From: Burkholderia ambifaria
GTDB taxonomy: Bacteria > Pseudomonadota > Gammaproteobacteria > Burkholderiales > Burkholderiaceae
DNA length: 64,000 nt
Direction of reading: 5' to 3'
Assembly: GCF_001443045.1 (NCBI RefSeq)
Contig: NZ_LKPJ01000006.1
Coordinates: forward strand, 23,058-87,057
Below, in pieces: positions 57,941 through 64,000 of the stretch (its first letter is position 1; each line of letters opens with the position of its first letter). A model generated the notes under the pieces. The model did no database searches. It saw nothing but the letters and a program-made list of their open reading frames with translations, and was not told the origin of the DNA. The translations under genes and the position numbers were made by a program.

Positions 57941-58954
57941 TCATGCTTGATCGGATTCCGGGTCGTCCTGCATCCACCATACCGGATGATCGTGCGGCTC
58001 TCGCAACCACATCCACCGACCCGCTACGTGCTCGGTGGCCCGCCGCTGTTGGCGTTCCTCTTGAGGCGTCAACGTACGGACCGTGGGGAATTTTCGCCCC
58101 TTGTAGACCACCAATGGGTGGGAGCTGGAAATCGTGGTGAATCCCTCCCACAACCCCGTCTCGGGACACAGCATGCCTGTGCGCAGGTTCATTTCGCCGT
58201 ATTTCTGACGTTTCGCCTGCCGCTCTTCAAGGCGGCGTTGCTTGCGTTCCTCAGGCGTCAAGATTTTGTATACGCGGCGTATCTCGACTATCCACAATTG
58301 CTGCGGAAATGATCCATCTATCGGATTGATGTAACCAAGATCGACATCGATCGGAAATTTACTGCCCGGAATATCTTTTGAGCGGTAGCGAAAGGACTGA
58401 AAATTGGGAGCATCGGGGGTGCGTGTCCTTATTTCATTCCCATATCGACGATTCCCGCGATGATTAATCCAATAGTCCTCTAGCTGGAGAAGCGACTTGA
58501 TTTCCGTGTCCGGCAAGCTGGCAACCCTTGAATCAACGACTATTCTTACCCCGGCCGGGACAATTTTCACCTTATCTCGATTGTCGCTGTAGTCCTCCGG
58601 ATCGTCGCCAGTGGAAAACTCAATCTCCGTCCCACGCAGCGCACGATTTGCGTACTTATAAAGAAACCCTTTTGCAGGGTGGTGCGTCCACGTCGTGTAG
58701 TTTGTCCCAAAGACAATATGTTTCGGATCGTATGGCGCATCATCGCGCAGGATTGCCATTGCTGATTCGAGAATGGTGCGCAGCACGACACGTTGCTCTT
58801 CGTCTGTCGTCTGCATTTCAAATCCCTCCCCCAATGGCGTTAAGTGAAGCATTGTATTCTCCTGTGCATGTACCGGGGTTGCGCACGAAAGCACGATCAG
58901 GACGGTCCCAATAGGCTTGCACCACCTCCGCACACGCATAAGCATCTTCTTCAT
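57941..58954 (-). CDS. Predicted periplasmic immunity protein for the VgrG metallopeptidase
   Basis: The 337-residue protein has a clear signal peptide: M-K-K-M-L-M-R-V-R-R-W-C-K, then P-I-G-T-V-L-I-V-L-S-C-A-T-P-V-H-A, with cleavage before Q-E-N. The mature part has a C-P-E-T-G-L-W motif (R-T-G-M-L-C-P-E-T-G-L-W-E-G) seen in some T6SS immunity families. GGAG lies eight bases before the ATG at 58954, so the gene overlaps the end of the vgrG gene by 137 bp in another frame. A second ATG at 58852, with AGGAG six bases before it, would give a form without signal peptide. Its place after a periplasm-acting effector argues for immunity; the family is not certain. Confidence 0.75.
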   Translation of the reverse strand: MKKMLMRVRRWCKPIGTVLIVLSCATPVHAQENTMLHLTPLGEGFEMQTTDEEQRVVLRTILESAMAILRDDAPYDPKHIVFGTNYTTWTHHPAKGFLYKYANRALRGTEIEFSTGDDPEDYSDNRDKVKIVPAGVRIVVDSRVASLPDTEIKSLLQLEDYWINHRGNRRYGNEIRTRTPDAPNFQSFRYRSKDIPGSKFPIDVDLGYINPIDGSFPQQLWIVEIRRVYKILTPEERKQRRLEERQAKRQKYGEMNLRTGMLCPETGLWEGFTTISSSHPLVVYKGRKFPTVRTLTPQEERQQRRATEHVAGRWMWLREPHDHPVWWMQDDPESDQA

Positions 58955-61900
58955 GTAACTGGCTCCGGTATCCATCTTCGAAATTCACCATCTTGGCCGC
59001 CGTTTCTGGCGACACTCTCAACAGCTTGCACACCTCGGCCTGTGCAATCGGCACGTCGGACTTCACATAGGCTCCGCCCGCCTGATTTTGCATGTGCGAA
59101 ATCATCCAGTAATAGTGAAAAACCAACATGCGATGCAGCCCCGCCATTACCCGCGCGTCATCTGGAAGTCGCGTCTTTTCGGCCGCATCAAAGACATCCT
59201 TTCGCATACTGTCTCCATACACCTGCATTGCCTGCGAGAACATCGCATAGTCGCTCGGATGTTGTTGAAGCAAGGCAATCATCCAGAATGTTTGCTGGCA
59301 ATGTCGCGCTTCGTGATAAAGCAGATCCGCGAAGGCCTTCAGGGTGCCGTCCAAGGCAGCTGCATTGCTCGACAATGCAACGATCTTCGTTATTTCTCTC
59401 TCTTGGATAGCGATTACCCAGGGTATGTCGATAAATGACGCGCTGACATCCGGGCGCATGTTGTATTTGGATTTCCCCTCCTTTTCATTAACGATATTTA
59501 TCTTGGGGGTTGCGCCATTTGATCCAGTCGGATCGCCTAACAGGCCCTTGGGTAACCCAAATGGCCCTGCGCCAAGGGCGCTGCTCAGTATATTTTCAAC
59601 CGCGAGCGCGATATTTGCCTTTAGGCTTCTTGATATCTCGCCACTCAACGTATTGAACCTGCCCCACTCGATCCCCTTGAGCACCTTTTTGATCGCCGCC
59701 GTATAAGCCTTCGTCACCGGATACTCAACATCCCGGCGTATCGGCATATCGGGTGGCGTATCGCTCTGTTTAGCCCCGTCGATGAAGTGATGGAAGCGCA
59801 ATCCGAAGTTGAGCGGATCACAGGTCGCGAACGCGGCCGGCTGACTCTCGGAAGTAGCCCCCTGCTCCGGGGTGTTGACCTTCTTGCCCTTGATCGTTGT
59901 GGTGCGTTTATCGGCGTTCGGCGCTCGGGCGGTGTAAGGCGTCGTGTTGTCGCGCACGACGGCTGCCCGGTTCACCGCAATCACCTTGTCCGGATCGCTC
60001 GCCGCCAGCAGCTCCACCGTGCCGAACGCGATGTCATGGCTCGTCACCACATCCGTTTCGCCCAGCGCGTTACTCACGCCCTCTATCACGCGTCCGTTGT
60101 CGAGCGTGACCCGGTACGGCTGGTTCGTCAGTGCAAACCCGCTGTCGTGCTCCAACAGCACGAAGTGCGCCGCATACTGCCCCGGATTGTCGGGCGTGAC
60201 CGGCAGGCGCATCGGTCGCACCTGCGCTTCGTCTGTCTGGTGACTGCCTGCAAAGATCGTGTGCTCGCCCGCTGTTCGCACCACATACCCCTGATCGCTG
60301 ATGCGTACCTCGGTACTGCCGGCGTGCAGCACGATTTCCTCTGCCGCATGCAGATGGATACTGTCAGTCATGCTTGTGATCTGGATTGTCTTCTTGGCGG
60401 TCACGTCAACACCGTCGTTCCGCGCCTCGATCCGCACTTTCCCCGCGGCGGCAACGAGTGTCATGCCTGCCTTGTGCACAAACAGAGAGAACGCATTCGA
60501 TACGCTCGCGAACAGCGAACGCCCCACGGCAATCCCGACATGCCGGCCGCTCGTCACGGCAACGTCCTCACCGCTCGCAATATGGGCGCTACGCTCGGCC
60601 GCCAGGCTGATACCCGCTGGCCCGGCCAGCACGATATCGGCTTCGGCAAGTTCCGGGAAATCGTCCGGGCCGGCAGACGTATTGCCCCGAATCGCATCGT
60701 TACGCGCCTTGATCGCACGGGCTACGTCGCTCTGGTCCGCGCCACGTTGTTGTGTGTTGTGCTGTTGCGCCAAATCCGTCAGGCTTTCCTGTAGCTCGCG
60801 CGCCTGCGTCAGCCGGCCCATTGCCTCTTTGGCGTCCTTCGCGTGACCCGGGCCGCCCGGTTGACCGTCCGTCGACACGAACAAACCCTTCAACGCCCGG
60901 ACAACACCCCAGTCGTCGGTGCGAAGATCGAAGCCTTTGCCGCACGCATCGGCACGACCCTTCTTTCGCGTAATGCGCCGAAGGTTGCCGAGACTCAGCA
61001 TCGACGTGCCTGCGTCGCTGGCAATCTGCGTCTGAATTTGCTCCCGCGTATCGTCGATAGCCACGTGGCCGGATGCAGTGCCGTGGAGTTCCTTGCCGCG
61101 CAGCACCGACAGCGCCTGATTGTGCGGCAGGTCCAACGCAGGCTGGCGGAGCGCGTTGACCGCACTGCCGATAACCACCGGCAAATCCGGGTCGCCATGG
61201 TAGTGCGACACCGCGACTTCATGACCGATGCGCGGGATGAACGTCGCGCCCATATCCACGCCTTGCCACGGCGATAGCACGCGCAGCCAGATACCCGAAT
61301 GCTCGTCGTGCCGGCCCTGCCGGTCCCATGCGAATTGCACCTTGACCCGGCCGTATTGGTCCGTCCAGATTTCCTGTCCGGCCGGCCCGACCACAATCGC
61401 CTTCTCGGGCCCGCTCAGGATCGGCTTGTGGACGCTGCGTTCCAGTCGGAACGGCTCGTTCGTCGGCAACAGTTCGAATTGAGCGTCAACGCGATAGGGC
61501 TGCGCGCTGCTGGTGCGTCCTGCGACTTCCTCGATATCGAGCGCGCACGATACGACGAGGTATTCGCGGTTTGCCGCCTGCTGCGGATAGCCGGTCAACG
61601 TAAAGGTATGCCCGACCGTGAGCCCGCGCAGATGCCCTCGTCCGTTTGCGCGCCGCCCCGCGCAGCGTCGCGCCTCAAGCTGCACGCGCGCGAAATGTTG
61701 CGCCTCCCGCTCAGTATCGTTCGGTTGACCTGTCAGCCCTTGCGCGCCCGCGAGCGGCTGACTGTAATCCCCCCAACCGTAAAGTTCGCCGTCGGCGCTT
61801 GCGGTCGGGCGAGGGTCTTCCACAGTAGCGGCGAGATTGGCGCGCGGGCGCGTGTAGTCGTAGTCCGTCACGGTCACGCGGCCCGGCGTAAGGCGGCTGG

Positions 61901-62672
61901 TCACGGACAGTGTGTGAATGTGTTCCTCGTCGATACGCTGCCCGCCGGGCGGCAGATAGCGCAACGTCTCGTAAGCCGTGCCGTGCGGTGGGTGACCGCC
62001 CATCGAGTCGCACAGAACCAGACGATGATGGCCGCCGTCGTGCTCGAACCACCACCAGATTCCCCATTCTTCCCAAAGGCGTTGCAGGAACGCCCAGTCC
62101 GTCTCCGATGCTTGCCGCTGCACGTCGCGTTTCGGATAGACGCCCCGAAATGCATCCAAACGCTTGCTGACGGGGTAGGGATATTTCGAGAGTACCGCGT
62201 CGGTGATGTCGACGACGGTCATATCTTGAAACAGGCGACAGTCCTGCGTCAGCGTCGCCCGATAGAGCCATGGCCGCAATTCCAGTTCGTACAGAATCGA
62301 ATCGCGATCCTGTCCGGCGATCCGGGCGGCTTCAACCAGCCCCGTTATCTCGCGCGTACCCGCGCCGATGTTGCCGAGTCCGGCGACACCGGCCAGCCCA
62401 GGAATGGGCTGGCCTATGCCTTCGAGCTGGATCGACACGGTCACTTCGGTGCCGACCATCTTGTCCAGATCGAGATCGGCTGTGCGACTCGGCGAGAACG
62501 CATAGGCGTCGTCGGTTCGCAACGTGACGAGGTAGCGGCATTCATCGAGACGGCCAATGGTTTCGATGCCTTGCAACCGAACTGGAACAAAGACCGGCAG
62601 CGCATCCATGCCGTAGGTGGGTAACGCCGCGCCGGAGATGGACAGCGTTCGGGCCTGGGTAAAAATCTCCAT
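58818..62672 (-). CDS. VgrG spike protein with C-terminal zinc metallopeptidase effector
   Basis: The 1284-residue evolved VgrG is the type VI secretion spike carrying its own effector. It has a gp27-like base (about 1-420), a gp5 OB domain (about 425-510; Y-G-R-V-K-V-Q-F-A-W-D-R), a long trimeric DUF2345-type stem (about 560-850), a transthyretin-like domain (about 880-960) and a C-terminal enzyme. The enzyme has H-E-A-R-H at 1120-1124 (Y-H-E-A-R-H-C-Q), the HExxH zinc site; Glu residues in L-H-E-E-D-A near 1236 could be the third ligand. P. aeruginosa VgrG2b has a comparable HExxH domain that kills rivals in the periplasm. The start directly follows the PAAR stop codon. The 3' end overlaps the immunity gene by 137 bp. 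Confidence 0.9.
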   Translation of the reverse strand: MEIFTQARTLSISGAALPTYGMDALPVFVPVRLQGIETIGRLDECRYLVTLRTDDAYAFSPSRTADLDLDKMVGTEVTVSIQLEGIGQPIPGLAGVAGLGNIGAGTREITGLVEAARIAGQDRDSILYELELRPWLYRATLTQDCRLFQDMTVVDITDAVLSKYPYPVSKRLDAFRGVYPKRDVQRQASETDWAFLQRLWEEWGIWWWFEHDGGHHRLVLCDSMGGHPPHGTAYETLRYLPPGGQRIDEEHIHTLSVTSRLTPGRVTVTDYDYTRPRANLAATVEDPRPTASADGELYGWGDYSQPLAGAQGLTGQPNDTEREAQHFARVQLEARRCAGRRANGRGHLRGLTVGHTFTLTGYPQQAANREYLVVSCALDIEEVAGRTSSAQPYRVDAQFELLPTNEPFRLERSVHKPILSGPEKAIVVGPAGQEIWTDQYGRVKVQFAWDRQGRHDEHSGIWLRVLSPWQGVDMGATFIPRIGHEVAVSHYHGDPDLPVVIGSAVNALRQPALDLPHNQALSVLRGKELHGTASGHVAIDDTREQIQTQIASDAGTSMLSLGNLRRITRKKGRADACGKGFDLRTDDWGVVRALKGLFVSTDGQPGGPGHAKDAKEAMGRLTQARELQESLTDLAQQHNTQQRGADQSDVARAIKARNDAIRGNTSAGPDDFPELAEADIVLAGPAGISLAAERSAHIASGEDVAVTSGRHVGIAVGRSLFASVSNAFSLFVHKAGMTLVAAAGKVRIEARNDGVDVTAKKTIQITSMTDSIHLHAAEEIVLHAGSTEVRISDQGYVVRTAGEHTIFAGSHQTDEAQVRPMRLPVTPDNPGQYAAHFVLLEHDSGFALTNQPYRVTLDNGRVIEGVSNALGETDVVTSHDIAFGTVELLAASDPDKVIAVNRAAVVRDNTTPYTARAPNADKRTTTIKGKKVNTPEQGATSESQPAAFATCDPLNFGLRFHHFIDGAKQSDTPPDMPIRRDVEYPVTKAYTAAIKKVLKGIEWGRFNTLSGEISRSLKANIALAVENILSSALGAGPFGLPKGLLGDPTGSNGATPKINIVNEKEGKSKYNMRPDVSASFIDIPWVIAIQEREITKIVALSSNAAALDGTLKAFADLLYHEARHCQQTFWMIALLQQHPSDYAMFSQAMQVYGDSMRKDVFDAAEKTRLPDDARVMAGLHRMLVFHYYWMISHMQNQAGGAYVKSDVPIAQAEVCKLLRVSPETAAKMVNFEDGYRSQLHEEDAYACAEVVQAYWDRPDRAFVRNPGTCTGEYNASLNAIGGGI

Positions 62673-62942
62673 TTACTCTGCCCTCGCCGTTCGCTGGCCA
62701 ATGACGATTGCACCGCAGCCGGTTTTGTCGCCGCGATATCCGACCAGGCGGCCACGGTGCGTGCGCGGGCCGCTTGCCAGCAGCGGAAAAACGCCACCAC
62801 ATTTCGGGCACGTCACGCCATGGCCGTCCAGTGCCACACCAATGCCGAGATGCTTGAGATCACCGGCGACTTCGGTGACGGTGCCGCCATGATCGGTGAT
62901 GTCTCCCAGGCGAACCATTTCGCGATCTTGTGCGTTCTTCAT
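62673..62942 (-). CDS. PAAR-domain protein (T6SS spike tip)
   Basis: The 89-residue PAAR protein caps the VgrG trimer and sharpens the spike. It begins R-L-G-D-I-T-D-H-G-G and has G-I-G-V-A-L-D-G-H-G-V-T-C-P-K-C and T-G-C-G-A-I-V-I-G-Q, typical of the CPxCGG/PAAR group that binds zinc through Cys/His at the tip. Its stop codon is followed at once by the vgrG ATG. The start is uncertain: ATG at 62942 (M-K-N-A-Q) or at 62918 (M-V-R-L-G-D). A still longer frame to 63077 has a different, His/Lys-rich N-terminus. Confidence 0.85.
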   Translation of the reverse strand: MKNAQDREMVRLGDITDHGGTVTEVAGDLKHLGIGVALDGHGVTCPKCGGVFPLLASGPRTHRGRLVGYRGDKTGCGAIVIGQRTARAE

Positions 62943-63174
62943 CGGTGACTCGTGCGAGGAATGAAGACGTTCTTTTATCTCGCTCCGATGTGCAGCGCAA
63001 TTTTCAAGATGGAAATCGATGGTTTTCGATAATTTGATTAGCAGATCGATGGATGTCTTCGTACTTATACGAGTCAATCGTAAATGGGGCGCGCGTTGAG
63101 ATCGATGTCACGGCTATGCAATTTGCCCCCCGCCCTGCTGGTAAGATGGCCCGCAATCCCATCCCGCCCGTACC

Positions 63175-63678
63175 ATGAGCTCCACCCCGACCAAGCCCGC
63201 GAAGCCGAAAAATGCTGCGAAGAATGCCACCCGCGCGATGGGCGACAAGCCGAAGGCGCGCGTGCAGCAGCGCCTGACCTATGTGATCGGCGGTCTCGAC
63301 CGGCTGCTGCGCCGGCATATGACCGACGCGCTCGCACCGCTCGGCATCACGCTCGCGCAATACACGGCGCTGTCGGTGCTCGAGGCGCGCGGCGCGTCGT
63401 CGAATGCGCAACTGGCCGAGCGCTCGTGGATCACGCCGCAATCGGCGAACGAGGTGATGAGCGTGATGGCCGCCCGTGGCTTCGTCACGCGTGAAGCCGA
63501 CCCGTCGCACGGCCGCATCATCCTGCTGACGCTGACCGACGAAGGCGCGGCGATGCTGCGCGAATGTGAAGCCGTGCTGCGCCCGCTCGAGACGCGCATG
63601 CTCGGCGAGATCTCCGCCGACGACGCCGCGCACGTGCAGCGCGCGCTCGAACTGTTCTCGCGCAACCTGCGCGGCTGA
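63175..63678 (+). CDS. MarR-family transcriptional regulator
   Basis: The 167-residue winged-helix regulator has a basic N-terminal tail (K-P-A-K-P-K-N-A-A-K-N), then the MarR fold: G-I-T-L-A-Q-Y-T-A-L-S-V-L, N-A-Q-L-A-E-R-S-W-I-T-P-Q-S-A-N-E-V and the wing D-P-S-H-G-R-I-I-L-L-T-L-T-D-E-G. It lies upstream of a hydroxycinnamoyl-CoA hydratase-lyase gene, with a 21-bp palindrome between them. MarR proteins of this context (CouR/FerR/HcaR type) release DNA on binding a hydroxycinnamoyl-CoA, so that is the likely effector. Confidence 0.9.
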   Translation: MSSTPTKPAKPKNAAKNATRAMGDKPKARVQQRLTYVIGGLDRLLRRHMTDALAPLGITLAQYTALSVLEARGASSNAQLAERSWITPQSANEVMSVMAARGFVTREADPSHGRIILLTLTDEGAAMLRECEAVLRPLETRMLGEISADDAAHVQRALELFSRNLRG

Positions 63679-63697
63679 CCCCTTCCCGAACCTCCGC

Positions 63698-63727
63698 GAC
63701 GCGGGCCCGTGCGGGCCGCGTTCGCTT
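63698..63727 (+). terminator. Hairpin after the marR-type gene
   Basis: The segment can fold as an imperfect stem around GGGCCCGTGCGGGCC with flanking GCGA/TCGC pairing. There is only a short TTT afterwards, so it is a weak terminator candidate 20 bp past the stop codon. Confidence 0.4.
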
Positions 63728-63811
63728 TGCCGGTCGCCTGACCGCTCCCCGATTTCTTCGTTTCCCCCCCGCTTTACGCTCCGGGTTTACACCGGCGCTC
63801 GTGCCGCTTGC

Positions 63812-63832
63812 AATATCAGGTAGCCTGATATT
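63812..63832. promoter_or_regulatory. MarR-type operator palindrome
   Basis: AATATCAGG-TAG-CCTGATATT is a perfect 9+3+9 inverted repeat, 68 bp before the hydratase-lyase start. Its size fits a MarR dimer. The upstream marR-type gene product is the obvious binder. Confidence 0.75.
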
Positions 63833-63899
63833 AAATGAAGCCGTTCGCAGCAGGAATGCTGCGCACCGAATCGCACAGGAACGAACGACAGGAACAGAC

Positions 63900-64000
63900 A
63901 TGAGCAAGTACGACAATCGTTGGCAGACCGTTGAAGTGAACGTGGAGGCCGGCATCGCGTGGGTGACGCTGAACCGCCCCGAGAAGCGCAACGCAATGAG
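63900..64000 (+). CDS. Hydroxycinnamoyl-CoA hydratase-lyase (5' part only)
   Basis: Only the first 33 codons are in the window: M-S-K-Y-D-N-R-W-Q-T-V, then A-W-V-T-L-N-R-P-E-K-R-N-A-M. The crotonase fold start and the sequence match feruloyl/p-coumaroyl-CoA hydratase-lyase, which splits feruloyl-CoA to vanillin and acetyl-CoA. AGGAAC stands before the ATG. The rest lies beyond the window, so the length and active site cannot be checked. Confidence 0.75.
   Translation, partial: MSKYDNRWQTVEVNVEAGIAWVTLNRPEKRNAM

Overview
The window is GC-rich, densely coded DNA that reads as a Burkholderia chromosome, most likely of the Burkholderia cepacia complex and perhaps its second replicon. This is inferred from gene content and codon usage, because there is no rRNA or marker gene here to fix the species. 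I saw no tRNA, rRNA or CRISPR array.

Layout: (1) 168-981, an ECF sigma factor with an overlapping zinc-finger anti-sigma gene, then an FMN reductase. (2) 1953-6602, a hybrid histidine kinase, then a tightly overlapping operon of a CheY-like receiver, a CheC/CheX-like phosphatase and a diguanylate cyclase. (3) 6649-8076, an alpha/beta hydrolase and a small conserved gene. (4) 8325-17801, a hopanoid locus: hpnD, hpnE, shc and hpnG on the plus strand, hpnN-mlaA on the minus strand, and a divergent hpnM/MlaC-like gene. Together they make squalene, cyclise it, process adenosylhopane and move lipid to the outer membrane. (5) 17899-18650, a small locus resembling a T6SS Tlde1 effector and its immunity gene, with the expected catalytic Cys replaced by Tyr. 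(6) 18987-22731, a Cache sensor kinase with its NarL-type regulator, and a membrane diguanylate cyclase. (7) 23278-31028, the glycolate operon glcD-glcE-glcF-glcG-glcB and divergent glcC. The whole glcG-glcB gap is a nested inverted-repeat element. (8) 31235-36260, a nitronate monooxygenase fused to a ferritin-like domain, a GlxA-type regulator, a SnoaL-like protein, a Tat-exported DJ-1/PfpI protein and an SDR without the usual catalytic Tyr. (9) 36590-44144, a carbohydrate ABC importer with a GH42 beta-galactosidase and a LacI regulator. (10) 44362-45572, a GntR regulator and an OsmC protein. (11) About 45600-48250, an AT-richer island with an IS4 transposase remnant, a DUF6402-like protein and a small membrane-anchored partner, plus an 18-bp repeat of the first gene's 3' end. 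(12) 48387-57835, an oxidative L-arabinose operon: LysR regulator, arabonate dehydratase, KDA dehydratase, sugar dehydrogenase, araFGH and lactonase. (13) 57941-62942, a PAAR - VgrG-metallopeptidase - immunity island. The immunity gene's signal peptide is encoded inside the 3' end of the vgrG gene. (14) 63175-64000, a MarR regulator and the start of a hydroxycinnamoyl-CoA hydratase-lyase gene with a 21-bp palindromic operator between them.

The most unusual items are the structured element inside the glc operon (25489-25778), the overlapping VgrG-effector and immunity genes with two possible starts (58818-58954), the Cys-to-Tyr Tlde1-like protein, and the repeat-bounded DUF6402 island.
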